Shown one piece after another: positions 50,203-59,295 of a DNA stretch of 64,000 nucleotides. How positions within the stretch are numbered: position 1 is the first letter of the stretch; every line of letters begins with the position of its first letter. Origin of the DNA: JBMNGN01 sp050949865 (GTDB lineage: Bacteria > Bacillota > Syntrophomonadia > Syntrophomonadales > Syntrophomonadaceae); the NCBI GenBank assembly GCA_050949865.1, contig JBMNGN010000004.1:434001-498000 (forward strand), read 5' to 3'. The position numbers and the translations under genes are program-made. Under the pieces are notes generated by a model. The model searched no databases and was not told the DNA's origin. It saw only the letters and a list, made by a program, of their open reading frames with translations.

Positions 50203-51654
50203 ATGAGAATTAACCAAAACATTACCGCATTAAATACTTACCGGCAATTATCCTTAAACACTACCGCTTCTGCCAAGTCGACTGAAAAACTGTCATCAGG
50301 CATCAGGATAAACCGGGCGGGGGATGACGCAGCAGGGCTGGCCATCTCCGAAAAAATGAGAGGCCAGATCCGGGGGCTGCAGCAGGCCTCCAGGAATGCC
50401 CAGGACGGGATCTCCCTCATCCAGACCGCTGAGGGAGCCTTAAATGAAACCCATGCTATTCTGCAGAGAATGAGGGAACTGGCGGTGCAGTCCGCCAACG
50501 ATACCAACGTAGCCATTGATCGTCAGGCATTGCAGGACGAAATTAATGAATTGGCGGCTGAGATTACCAGAATAGCCGATACTACTGAATTTAACACCCA
50601 GAACCTCTTGGGGGGGAATTTCCAGGGAACCTTCCATATCGGAGCCAATGAAGGGCAAAATATTACCCTGGCCATCAACAGGATGGATGCTGAAGCCTTA
50701 AGGGTTGAAGGCGGGGAAGCCGGCTTGCAGATCGGCTCGCTGACCACAGACGCATCTGCTGGGGTGCTAGCTGATGCTGGTGAATTTGATGCTGCATTTG
50801 CCGCAGCTGACGGGGGACAATACACAGTAGTCAGGCTGGCCGAAGACCAGGTTTGGTCTGATGCAGGAGCAACTCAGCATACTTTCAGCTATGGCTTGCA
50901 GGGAACAGACGGCAAATACTACGGGTTTATAACCAGTGACGGCAACCGCATAGTATTAGCGGAAGATGGCGGAGAATCAGACATAGCTACCGAGGTACAG
51001 CTGAACGATACAGTAGATCTTCAGGTAACCTTTGGGGCCGGGTACTCAGTTACCAGCGGCACGATCACCATCAACTTTGCAGGCGATGGTAATGGATATA
51101 CTGCAACTGCCGATTCCGCCACCGCTATTTATGGGAATAACCCGGGAAAATTAATTGCCGGCACCTACACCGTAGTGGATGAAACCCATGTTTTGGTTGG
51201 AGCAGGTCATTACGGATTGGTAGACAGCAACGGGAATCTGAGTGCCTACTCTACAGATGGTGAAGCCTGGACAACCCTGGCCGGCGAGGCCCTGTTCAGT
51301 CACGATTTATCCACAGCGGTAGGCAGCAGTTTTGTGGTCAGCGATGGAGAAGGGATTGATATTTCCTCCCAGTCCGCAGCCAGTGCAGCCATTACTATTA
51401 TCAACTCGGCCATTGAAACCGTATCAGCCGAAAGATCCAAGCTGGGTGCCTACCAGAACCGGCTGGAACACTCCATTAAGAACCTGGATGCCTCAGCCGA
51501 AAATCTGCAGGCGGCTGAATCAAGGGTAAGAGACCTGGATATGGCCCAGGAGATGATGAATTACACCAAGCAGAATATCCTGCAGCAGGCGGCCACCGCC
51601 ATGCTGGCCCAGGCTAACCAGGCACCCCAGGCGGTATTGCAGTTGCTGAGATAA
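50203..51654 (+). CDS. hag: Flagellin
   Basis: 483 residues with a strong SD. Conserved D0/D1 ends: MRINQNITALNTYRQLSLNT with SSGIRINRAGDDAAGLAISEKMRGQIRGL at the N-terminus, and ESRVRDLDMAQEMMNYTKQNILQQAATAMLAQANQAP at the C-terminus. The central 180-400 region is a variable, Gly/Asp-rich surface domain, making it longer than the minimal Bacillus protein (about 300). Polymerises into the filament; uses FliS. Confidence 0.97.
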   Translation: MRINQNITALNTYRQLSLNTTASAKSTEKLSSGIRINRAGDDAAGLAISEKMRGQIRGLQQASRNAQDGISLIQTAEGALNETHAILQRMRELAVQSANDTNVAIDRQALQDEINELAAEITRIADTTEFNTQNLLGGNFQGTFHIGANEGQNITLAINRMDAEALRVEGGEAGLQIGSLTTDASAGVLADAGEFDAAFAAADGGQYTVVRLAEDQVWSDAGATQHTFSYGLQGTDGKYYGFITSDGNRIVLAEDGGESDIATEVQLNDTVDLQVTFGAGYSVTSGTITINFAGDGNGYTATADSATAIYGNNPGKLIAGTYTVVDETHVLVGAGHYGLVDSNGNLSAYSTDGEAWTTLAGEALFSHDLSTAVGSSFVVSDGEGIDISSQSAASAAITIINSAIETVSAERSKLGAYQNRLEHSIKNLDASAENLQAAESRVRDLDMAQEMMNYTKQNILQQAATAMLAQANQAPQAVLQLLR

Positions 51655-51674
51655 ATTTGATTGAAACAGGTATT

Positions 51675-51705
51675 AAAGGGTCAGGGCAAAGGACCCTGGC
51701 CCTTT
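51675..51705 (+). terminator. Terminator after flagellin
   Basis: AAAGGGTCAGGG and CCCTGGCCCTTT form a 12-bp stem (one G-U pair) around a 7-nt loop. The following T-run is short, being part of the stem end. Confidence 0.75.
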
Positions 51706-51878
51706 GGCTGTAAAGGGAGCAAAAGCAGGACAGGCGGGGTGAGAATTTATGATGGGTAACCTTGTCTTCCTAATAGCGGACGAGACGGCCTTCGGTCACA
51801 AAACCTGAATTATTCAAGCGGGGTATGCAATCATTAAGGTATTTTTGCACCGCCTCGGCAGGCAAAGGAGTGGAGAAA

Positions 51879-53582
51879 ATGTCAATAGGGATATCAGGAT
51901 TAGCCTCAGGTATGGATATTGATCTCATGGTCAAGAACATGATGAGCACCCACCAGCTGAAGATCGATAAGTTAACCAAGGAGAAGATAAGAAGCCAATG
52001 GATTCAGGAAGCCTTCCATGATGTAAATGCTACCCTGGCCCGTTTTATCCTGGACAGGAATAAGGAACTGGGAGTAACCATGAATGCAGTCAGGACTACA
52101 GTCAATATGTCCAGCAACAGCCTGACCTGGCTAAAAAGCGCGGTCAGTTCTGATCCTTCTGTGGTGGCAGCCACTGCCGGGGCCGAAGCGTTAGACGGCA
52201 GGGTGCAAATTAGTGTGCAGCGCCTGGCTGATAACTGGGCGGCAGCCAGCAAGACCGCATTGCCGGAAGCCGTTTCTGGCACCAGCCTGGCCAGTCAATT
52301 TGGTCTGGAGGAAGGCGCGGTTATTGATTTTACCGTAACTACAAATAAAGGAGCTATCAGGATTACCAGCGATCAGCATGCAGAGCCTACTGAAGGGGTA
52401 AAACTGCTTAAGATCGATTTAAATACCCACTCTCTGGAGGATATTGCCAGAAATTTGAGCCAGGCCGATATAGGCATAACCGCCAGCTATGATGTGAGCA
52501 TCAGGCGGTTCTTTCTTCAGACCTCGGCTAGCGGCAGCTATAACACCATAAACATCCAGGACAGCAGTACCGGGCTGGGAGAAGGCATTAGCGGCTTCAT
52601 GGCAGCCTCAGGCGGTGCAGGCACGTCCCTATTGCAGATGGAGGGCAGCTTTGGCCAGGTGGTCAGCGGAAATGACTATGCCGGGGTAGATGCCCTGCTC
52701 GATATAGGAGCCGCCAGGGGTATTGCCAAAAGCAGCAATGAGTTTAACATCAACGGGGTTAATTATTCGCTAAAAAATACCGGGGCAGCAACGGTCACGG
52801 TATCAACTGATGTGGACCAGGCCTATGAGAAGATCAAGGCCTTTGTGGACGCTTACAATGAACTGGTTGATGATTTGAATAGCAGGACACGAGAGAAACC
52901 GAATAAAGACTACCTACCTTTAATCGAGGAAGAAAAAAAAGCCATGTCCGACAGCCAAATAGAGCAATGGGAGAAAAAAGCCCGGGAAGGTCTTTTGTAT
53001 AACAATGCTGAAATATCCCGAATGCTTTATTCCATTCGTACCAATATATTTAAAGAGGTAAAAGGGATCAACCCGGAATACAATTCCCTATTTAAAATTG
53101 GAATAACCACCGAAGCTTACAGCGCCAGTTCCGGGGGAAAGCTGGTCATCGATGAAACCCGGCTTAAGACGGCCTTACAGGAAGATGCCGGGAGTGTGAG
53201 GGATTTGCTGTTTAAAGCCCCGGATCTTTCGATTAAGGACAGTAGGGTTAAAAGCGAGGAAAGCGGGATAATCAACCGGATCTACAGTGATATAGTGGAT
53301 GGAATGAAAAGCATCATTGATAAAGCCGGGGCGGGCAATGACACTACCCTGTACCGAAAGGTGCAGACAACCATGCTGCTTGACTTTATTACCAAGAGCA
53401 GCGGAATCAGCATTATTGACCGGAATATTATCGATTATGAAAAAAGGCTTTACGAAATGAACCAACGGTTCATAACAACCCAGAACCGTTATTACCGGCA
53501 GTTTGATTCCATGGAAAAGGCAATCAGCGTGGCTAATAGCCAGAGTCAATGGTTGTCAATGCAATTAGCGAGCTTTATTTAG
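51879..53582 (+). CDS. fliD: Flagellar filament cap protein FliD
   Basis: 567 residues from ATG 51879 (SD AAAGGAG); earlier in-frame starts lack a site. ISGLASGMDIDLMVKNMM at the start and the C-terminal coiled helix (YEKRLYEMNQRFITTQNRYYRQFDSMEKAI) are the family ends. Caps the filament and folds incoming flagellin. Confidence 0.95.
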   Translation: MSIGISGLASGMDIDLMVKNMMSTHQLKIDKLTKEKIRSQWIQEAFHDVNATLARFILDRNKELGVTMNAVRTTVNMSSNSLTWLKSAVSSDPSVVAATAGAEALDGRVQISVQRLADNWAAASKTALPEAVSGTSLASQFGLEEGAVIDFTVTTNKGAIRITSDQHAEPTEGVKLLKIDLNTHSLEDIARNLSQADIGITASYDVSIRRFFLQTSASGSYNTINIQDSSTGLGEGISGFMAASGGAGTSLLQMEGSFGQVVSGNDYAGVDALLDIGAARGIAKSSNEFNINGVNYSLKNTGAATVTVSTDVDQAYEKIKAFVDAYNELVDDLNSRTREKPNKDYLPLIEEEKKAMSDSQIEQWEKKAREGLLYNNAEISRMLYSIRTNIFKEVKGINPEYNSLFKIGITTEAYSASSGGKLVIDETRLKTALQEDAGSVRDLLFKAPDLSIKDSRVKSEESGIINRIYSDIVDGMKSIIDKAGAGNDTTLYRKVQTTMLLDFITKSSGISIIDRNIIDYEKRLYEMNQRFITTQNRYYRQFDSMEKAISVANSQSQWLSMQLASFI

Positions 53583-53636
53583 TAAATTAGGTGGGCTGTT
53601 TATGGCTATGATTTCATAATGAAAAGAGGAAAGCCA

Positions 53637-54116
53637 ATGGACCGTATCCTTTACGAGATGGCAGAGTTGGTTAAACAGAAGTATTTGCATATAAACGATT
53701 ATTATAATTTGACCCTGGAGCAAAAAAGCATTCTTGAACAAGGGGATATAGAAGCCTTGGGAGGCAATATCGGCTCCAAACAGGTCATAATAGACCAGGT
53801 CAACCAGATCGATGCCCGGTTGAGACAACTGCAAAGCCTGCTCAAAGAGGACTTTGGGATGGTGGCTTTGGAGGGTTTGCCAAACCACCAATCGGTAAAA
53901 GCAATACTGGAAGTCAAGGGAAGGATTAAAGAAATCATCAGCCAGGCCATAAAACTGGATAAAGAGAACACCGGTAGACTGAGGCTTGTTTTGGATCGGA
54001 TCGGTACCGAGGTGGAGAATAACCAGAAAACAGCTCAGGCTTTAAAGGCCTACCATCATGGCAACCCGGAAAAACAGGCGGTTACTGTGCCCGTGTTTAT
54101 GGATCACAAAAGGTAG
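53637..54116 (+). CDS. FlgN/FliT-like helical protein downstream of fliD
   Basis: 159 residues from ATG 53637 (SD AAGAGGAAA); an in-frame ATG at 53619 has none. Helical, with an early pattern (MAELVKQKYLHINDYYNLTLEQKSILEQGDIEAL) like flagellar export chaperones. Its place after fliD is where FliT, the FliD chaperone, usually lies. Confidence 0.6.
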   Translation: MDRILYEMAELVKQKYLHINDYYNLTLEQKSILEQGDIEALGGNIGSKQVIIDQVNQIDARLRQLQSLLKEDFGMVALEGLPNHQSVKAILEVKGRIKEIISQAIKLDKENTGRLRLVLDRIGTEVENNQKTAQALKAYHHGNPEKQAVTVPVFMDHKR

Positions 54117-54156
54117 AAGGTAAGAATCCTCAATTAAGAAAAAGTAGGGGTTAAAT

Positions 54157-54438
54157 TTGGGATGGATTCGATTAGCAACTGCATTAAAACAGCAGGAAAG
54201 CCTGGGTGCTGTTGAGGTTATAGCCTCAGGCAGGGGAGAATGGGCGGAAAAGATAGTTGAAATAGCCAGGGAATCGGGGGTTCCCTTGTATAAAGATGCA
54301 GGGCTGGCCAAGGCCCTGGAGTCAACGGAGATTGGCAGCCAGATCCCGGAGGAATTACGCCCAGCCGTTAACCAGGTAATAAGTTTTGTATATCGACTGC
54401 AGTTCAGGCATAAGGGTATTGAAGATGAAAACCAGTAG
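54157..54438 (+). CDS. FlhB C-terminal-domain homologue (YlqH-like)
   Basis: 93 residues from a TTG; no membrane helix. ATALKQQESLGAVEVIASGRGEWAEKIVEIARESGVPLYKDAGLAKAL matches the soluble C-terminal domain of FlhB/YscU, with ASGRG in place of the autocleaving NPTH. It may tune type III export specificity without being cleaved. It overlaps the next gene by 14 bp. Confidence 0.8.
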   Translation: MGWIRLATALKQQESLGAVEVIASGRGEWAEKIVEIARESGVPLYKDAGLAKALESTEIGSQIPEELRPAVNQVISFVYRLQFRHKGIEDENQ

Positions 54439-55357
54439 TATTAACCTGTCTCCGGCAGGTTTAAACCATATTGTAGCTGATTCCCTGGTCCCGGGGCAGA
54501 TAATCAGGGCTAAAGTTCAAAGAGTCAGTCAGGACTACGTAATGCTTAAGGTAGGAAACGGCACGATTAGAGCTGAAACCAAGCTTATTTTTCCAGCAGG
54601 AGCCCACCTGCGGCTGATGGTAGAATCGGTAAGTGAAAGGTTGATTAGCCTTAAGGTACTTTATGACAGCGGCCAAATTAAAACGGAGCAGGTTCTCTTA
54701 GCCGAAATGGGCCTTAAACCCCAAGCCATAACCGAAGCTATTATACGCCATCTTCTAAATTTTAACCTGCCGGTTACATACCAGGCGGTACTAGACCTAA
54801 AAAAGGTGGCGGACAGGTACAGGATAGCAGAGGAAAAGCTCCCGGTCCTGGTCTGGCTCCATAGTATCGGTATAGATATTGCCACCGCTGAGGACCTGGA
54901 CGAGTTTCACGGTCTTTTCCGTTTTTTCCAGGGGGAATTGCCGGAAAAGGAAGCAGAGTATATTAAACAACTGGTTCACCAGCGGGGAGACCTATTTGCC
55001 AGTTGCGTGGAGATAGAAAAACACAGCCGGGTTTGGATATATGTATTTAACCGCCAGCATTCCGCTAAAAAGGTTTTAAGCCAACACCCCACCGTAGTTA
55101 TCAAGTTTAAAACCCTGGTTTTCGGGGATATTTGGACCCGGATGGAGCTCAGCAACTATAAGCTGGGCATTTTAATGGTGGTTGAGGAGAAATGGATAAA
55201 AGCATTACGGAGGGAGGCAGGTTGCCTGCAGGAAGCCCTGCTTATTGCAGGGTACAGCCTGGTTGAAATCAGGGTGGAGGGCAAAATAGTCAGCAGTGTA
55301 TTCGATATGTTGCCGGAATCGGCACCGGAATTATCACCAGTAAATATAACCGTATAA
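54425..55357 (+). CDS. FliK/YlqG-like flagellar protein
   Basis: 310 residues from ATG 54425, overlapping the FlhB-like gene. The N-terminal beta-barrel-like part (LVPGQIIRAKVQRVSQDYVMLKVGNGTIRAETKL) and the C-terminal piece (FGDIWTRMELSNYKLGILMVVEEKW, LREALLIAGYSLVEIRV-like) resemble hook-length control proteins. In Bacillus the equivalent pair is ylqG-ylqH, in reverse order. The true hook-length FliK may lie outside the window. Confidence 0.6.
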   Translation: MKTSSINLSPAGLNHIVADSLVPGQIIRAKVQRVSQDYVMLKVGNGTIRAETKLIFPAGAHLRLMVESVSERLISLKVLYDSGQIKTEQVLLAEMGLKPQAITEAIIRHLLNFNLPVTYQAVLDLKKVADRYRIAEEKLPVLVWLHSIGIDIATAEDLDEFHGLFRFFQGELPEKEAEYIKQLVHQRGDLFASCVEIEKHSRVWIYVFNRQHSAKKVLSQHPTVVIKFKTLVFGDIWTRMELSNYKLGILMVVEEKWIKALRREAGCLQEALLIAGYSLVEIRVEGKIVSSVFDMLPESAPELSPVNITV

Positions 55358-55377
55358 ATAGCCAGAAATTAGAACCC

Positions 55378-55794
55378 TTAATTAAAGATTTCGGCTAAAT
55401 CCAGTAACAAAATTAAACGGTCCCCGATTTTTGCTACCTCTCGGATGAACCTGGAGTCAACCAGTTCGAGAACCCGGGATTCCTCTAACTGCTCCTGGGT
55501 CATGGTAAAGACCTCAGTAACATTATCTACGGTTATACCTACATGAGTATCATTCAGGTTGAGAATAATGATCCTGGATTGATCGGTCATCTCCCACACC
55601 TGATCCCTCAGCCGTTTGCTTAAACTAATAACCGGTACGATAATCCCTCTTAGATTAATCAGGCCTAAAAAGTACCCGGGGGCCCGCGGGATGCGGGTAA
55701 TATCAGTAGGACGAATAATCTCTTTTACTGCCTGAATTTCCACGGCGTATTCCTCATCCCCCAGCCTGAAAGCTACTACCTGTCTATTTTCCAT
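55378..55794 (-). CDS. cheW: Chemotaxis coupling protein CheW
   Basis: 138 residues from ATG 55794 (SD GAGGAGA). VVAFRLGDEEYAVEIQAVKEIIRPTDITRIPRAPGYFLGLINLRGIIVPVI is the CheW fold. It links chemoreceptors to CheA. It overlaps the cheA end by 11 bp, so the two are translated together. Confidence 0.95.
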   Translation of the reverse strand: MENRQVVAFRLGDEEYAVEIQAVKEIIRPTDITRIPRAPGYFLGLINLRGIIVPVISLSKRLRDQVWEMTDQSRIIILNLNDTHVGITVDNVTEVFTMTQEQLEESRVLELVDSRFIREVAKIGDRLILLLDLAEIFN

Positions 55795-57775
55795 AAAAAC
55801 TCTCCTCATTTATAATCAATGTGTTTACATCAATAATTAAAGAGACTTTCCCATCACCTAAAACGGCGGCCCCTGCGATACCCGGGATCCGGCCCAGGAG
55901 CTTGTTCAAAGAACTGATTACTATTTCCTGCAGCCCGATGAGATTGTCAACCACCAGCCCAATGTGGGTAAAGTCCTTCTTTACTACTATGACGTATAAT
56001 TCCTCACTGGTACCATTGGTTAAGGGGACTTCCAGGGCTTCGGACAGTTTAATCAGAGGTAAGACCGAGCCCCTTAACACTACCACATCCCGTTCCTGGA
56101 TCTGCTTAATAAACTCCCGGGTAATGCAGGTAGTTTCAGCAATATTGGCAAGGGGTATGGAATATACTTCATTTCCTACTTCCACCAGCAATGCCTGAAT
56201 TATGGCCAGAGTCAAGGGCAACTTTATGCAAAAAGTTGTTCCAAGCCCTGCGGTGGTATCTACTGAAATACTCCCGTTTAAAGCCTGGATTTTATCCCGG
56301 ACTACATCCAGGCCTACCCCCCGGCCAGAAATATCGGTAATTGCATCGGCGGTGCTAAAACCGGGGCGGAAAATCAGTTCCATAATCGAGGAGGGCTCCA
56401 TTTGTTCGGCTTCTGCCGAAGTAATTATTTCCCTCTGTACTGCCCGGCTTTTTACCGCCTCAAGGTTTATTCCCCGGCCATCATCCTGAACCAGGATAAG
56501 AATAGAGTTGCCTTCTTGTCTGGCAATTAGGTGGATTGTACCCTCGGGAGGCTTGCCATTGGCCACCCGTTCATCCGGGGGCTCAATAGCATGGTCGATG
56601 GAATTGCGCAAGAGGTGTACCAGAGGGTCACCGATTTCATCTATAACCTTACGGTCCAGTTCGGTTTCTTTCCCTTCTATTATTAGGTTGATCTTTTTAT
56701 TAAGGTCTTTGGCCAGATCCCTGACCATACGGGGAAAACGGTTAAACACCTGTTCTATGGGGACCATACGGGTGTTCATTACAATGTTCTGAAGATCTGA
56801 TGTTATCCGGTCAAGCTGGACTACGGTTTCAGTTATGGCAGCCGAATTGGCAGTCTTAGCTATCTGCTCCAGCCTGGATTTATTTATCACCAGCTCCCCC
56901 ACTAGGTTCATCAGTTTGTCCAATTTGTTTATATCGACTCTTACCGTTTGAGTAGCCTTGGTATTGGCCGTCTTCAGGTCATTGCCCGAAGATTGGTTAG
57001 AGAACCAATCCTGGGTATTGATCTCTTCTTCAACAGCGGCTGCCGCTTGTAATGCCTGGAATATTACCGTAAATTCCTTGATGTAAATCTCGCTGATTAT
57101 ATCAATGGCCTCTTCGATAGTTTCCCGGTCATGTGGACTTATGAATAATAGGGAAAATTGTTCCCCAAAATTTTCATCCTCCAAATCTTGGACCGGCGGA
57201 ACTGATTTTATGATTTCCCCGAGGGGTTCCAGGTTCCTGTAAACCATGAAGGCCCGGACTGATTTCATAACACAGCCCTCCTGGAGCCCCAACGTAATAT
57301 AGTAGGCATTGAGATTCTTTTTTTGGGCCTCCCAGAGAACTGCTTCTTCAAATTCGTTGCAGTTTAATATATTATCCGGTTTTGGCTGCTGATTTGCATC
57401 AACTTCAAAAGCCCGGATGCTTTCTATGAGTGAATGTATATCTGCCTCGGGGTTAGATCCTTTTAAAATGGCGTCAATTAACTCTTTAAGCACATCCACC
57501 GATTGAAAGAGAAGATCAGCAAGGGAAGGAGACATAAAAACCTTCTCTTCCCTGAGCAATTGCAGGACATTTTCCATGGTATGAGTCAGCTCGGTTAGAG
57601 CGTCAAATCCCATTGTAGCAGCCATGCCTTTGACCGTATGGACATCTCTGAACAACTGGTTGATTGCTTCTTGATCCGCCGGATTTTGTTCCAAAACTAA
57701 TAAGGCCTGGTTCATTGACTCCAGGTGTTCCTGCGATTCCTGTAAAAACAGGTCCAAATAATCGTTGTAGTCCAC
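55784..57775 (-). CDS. cheA: Chemotaxis histidine kinase CheA
   Basis: 663 residues from GTG 57775 (SD GGAGGTAA). Phosphotransfer domain with His46 (FRDVHTVKGMAATMGF), a P2 CheY/CheB-docking domain (about 190-285), the dimerisation domain (about 310-370), the ATPase domain with LLRNSIDHAIEPP and DDGRGINLEAV, and the CheW-like P5 domain. Phosphorylates CheY and the CheB encoded upstream. It reads opposite to the flagellar genes on both sides. Confidence 0.96.
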   Translation of the reverse strand: MDYNDYLDLFLQESQEHLESMNQALLVLEQNPADQEAINQLFRDVHTVKGMAATMGFDALTELTHTMENVLQLLREEKVFMSPSLADLLFQSVDVLKELIDAILKGSNPEADIHSLIESIRAFEVDANQQPKPDNILNCNEFEEAVLWEAQKKNLNAYYITLGLQEGCVMKSVRAFMVYRNLEPLGEIIKSVPPVQDLEDENFGEQFSLLFISPHDRETIEEAIDIISEIYIKEFTVIFQALQAAAAVEEEINTQDWFSNQSSGNDLKTANTKATQTVRVDINKLDKLMNLVGELVINKSRLEQIAKTANSAAITETVVQLDRITSDLQNIVMNTRMVPIEQVFNRFPRMVRDLAKDLNKKINLIIEGKETELDRKVIDEIGDPLVHLLRNSIDHAIEPPDERVANGKPPEGTIHLIARQEGNSILILVQDDGRGINLEAVKSRAVQREIITSAEAEQMEPSSIMELIFRPGFSTADAITDISGRGVGLDVVRDKIQALNGSISVDTTAGLGTTFCIKLPLTLAIIQALLVEVGNEVYSIPLANIAETTCITREFIKQIQERDVVVLRGSVLPLIKLSEALEVPLTNGTSEELYVIVVKKDFTHIGLVVDNLIGLQEIVISSLNKLLGRIPGIAGAAVLGDGKVSLIIDVNTLIINEESFYGK

Positions 57776-57816
57776 TAAAATTACCTCCGGAAATAATTTA
57801 GGATGACCTATTTTAT

Positions 57817-57843
57817 ATATCGCCAAATAGGAAGGAAAGTTTA
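57817..57843 (-). promoter_or_regulatory. Sigma-D promoter for cheA-cheW
   Basis: On the minus strand TAAA (57843-57840), exactly 15 bases, then GGCGATAT (57824-57817), one mismatch to GCCGATAT. It lies 41 bp before the cheA start. Confidence 0.85.
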
Positions 57844-57978
57844 AATAGTACAGAAGTCTTACCAAAATAAATCGAATATTTTTTTAGGCAGAAAAATTGA
57901 CTAATTATAGCTTAAAATCGGCTTTTTATGTCAATCCCGGGTCATAAATTGTAACATATTCCAAGGAATTTAGGCCTT

Positions 57979-58027
57979 ATATCACAAATTTACCAAAAGT
58001 TCGTGCAAAATGCAGAATTTGTGATAT
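57979..58027. repeat. 12-bp inverted repeat upstream of flgB
   Basis: ATATCACAAATT (57979-57990) is repeated as its exact reverse complement AATTTGTGATAT (58016-58027), with 25 bases between. The right arm overlaps AT-rich sequence that could be the flgB -10 (TATATTAT). It may be an operator pair or the base of a loop. Confidence 0.6.
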
Positions 58028-58064
58028 ATTATTAAGAAATATTGCTAACATTTGGGGTGATTTT

Positions 58065-58457
58065 ATGTTGGGGGGCAATTTCAGCATCATGGAAAAGGCC
58101 TTGGAAGGTGCGACCTTGAAGCACAAATTGATTTCCCATAATATAGCCAATGTCAATACCCCTGGATTTAAGAACTATTATGTTCCTTTTCAAGAACAAC
58201 TAAGGCAGATGATAAATCGGCCTAAATTAGAATTGAAAACCACCAGTCCTAAACATATACACAATTCAGTGATGAAATACACCGTGAAGCAAACCCCCGG
58301 CGATGCAATCGGTGCCCGGGTTGACGGCAATAATGTGGATATTGATCATGAAAACGCCGAAATGGCTAAAAACGCTATATATTACAACCTGGTAATCAAC
58401 CAGATTAATAAACAGATAGCCATTATGAAATATGTGGATTCTGAAGGGGGGAGATAA
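58065..58457 (+). CDS. flgB: Flagellar basal-body rod protein FlgB
   Basis: 130 residues. NFSIMEKALEGATLKHKLISHNIANVNTPGFKNYYVPF is the rod-protein N-terminus, and NNVDIDHENAEMAKNAIYYNLVINQINKQI the C-terminus. First gene of the flgB-fliJ operon; its ATG follows TTGGGGTGA. Confidence 0.96.
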   Translation: MLGGNFSIMEKALEGATLKHKLISHNIANVNTPGFKNYYVPFQEQLRQMINRPKLELKTTSPKHIHNSVMKYTVKQTPGDAIGARVDGNNVDIDHENAEMAKNAIYYNLVINQINKQIAIMKYVDSEGGR

Positions 58458-58465
58458 TCATTAGT

Positions 58466-58897
58466 ATGTTTTCTATCCTAGACGTTAGTGCCAGTGGCCT
58501 TCGGGCTGAAAAAATCCGGCTTAATTTGATTGCCGAAAACCTGGCTAACCTTGAAACAACCAGGACCAGTCTGGGCGGCCCATACCGGAGAAAAATAGCT
58601 TCATTTAGTGAAATACTTGACCAGAGGAAGAGTTCCCGATATTGGAGGGGAAGCGATTCCGGCGGTGGCGGGGTACAGGTGGCCAGTATAATCAGGGATC
58701 AGTCAACACCAATTATGGTTTATGATCCCCAGCATCCCGATGCTGGAGCAGATGGGTTTGTTGCCAAACCGAATATCAATATTGCAGATGAAATCGTCGA
58801 TATGATAACGGCAACCAGGGCTTATGAAGCCAATGTAACGGTTATGAATACCACCAAGAATTTGGCTTTAAAGACCTTAAATATCGGAAGGGAATAA
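58466..58897 (+). CDS. flgC: Flagellar basal-body rod protein FlgC
   Basis: 143 residues. FSILDVSASGLRAEKIRLNLIAENLANLETTRT at the start and NINIADEIVDMITATRAYEANVTVMNTTKNLALKTLNIG at the end. Proximal rod. Starts 8 bp after flgB. Confidence 0.95.
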   Translation: MFSILDVSASGLRAEKIRLNLIAENLANLETTRTSLGGPYRRKIASFSEILDQRKSSRYWRGSDSGGGGVQVASIIRDQSTPIMVYDPQHPDAGADGFVAKPNINIADEIVDMITATRAYEANVTVMNTTKNLALKTLNIGRE

Positions 58898-58962
58898 GCG
58901 TACTAATAGATTTGCTGCAATAGAGGTTTGAAGCCTGTAAATAGTATTGATGGAGGTATTAA

Positions 58963-59262
58963 ATGAAACTCACAAGCATCGCTTTAAACAACCTGGATAG
59001 AATCCACCCCGTGAACAGTAACTTAAGGGGCAAGCCAGAAAACAAGGGATTTAGCCAGCTGTTAAAAGATACATTTGATGAGGCAAATCTGCTGCAAAAG
59101 GAGTCGGATAGAATTACCGGACAGTTTATAACCGGGTATCCAGTTGAATTGCATCAGGTAATGCTGGCTGCCGAAAAGGCCGACCTCGCACTCCGGCAAA
59201 CGGTTCAAATAAGAAATAAACTACTGGAAGCTTACAAGGAAATCTCCCATATTCAGATATAA
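58963..59262 (+). CDS. fliE: Flagellar hook-basal body protein FliE
   Basis: 99 residues with SD TGGAGGT. FSQLLKDTFDEANLLQKESDRITGQFITGYPVELHQVMLAAEKADLALRQTVQIRNKLLEAYKEI is the FliE helical body that joins the MS ring and rod. Confidence 0.94.
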   Translation: MKLTSIALNNLDRIHPVNSNLRGKPENKGFSQLLKDTFDEANLLQKESDRITGQFITGYPVELHQVMLAAEKADLALRQTVQIRNKLLEAYKEISHIQI

Positions 59263-59295
59263 ACTGTATAAATCTTTTGAAATTGGAGTATTTAA

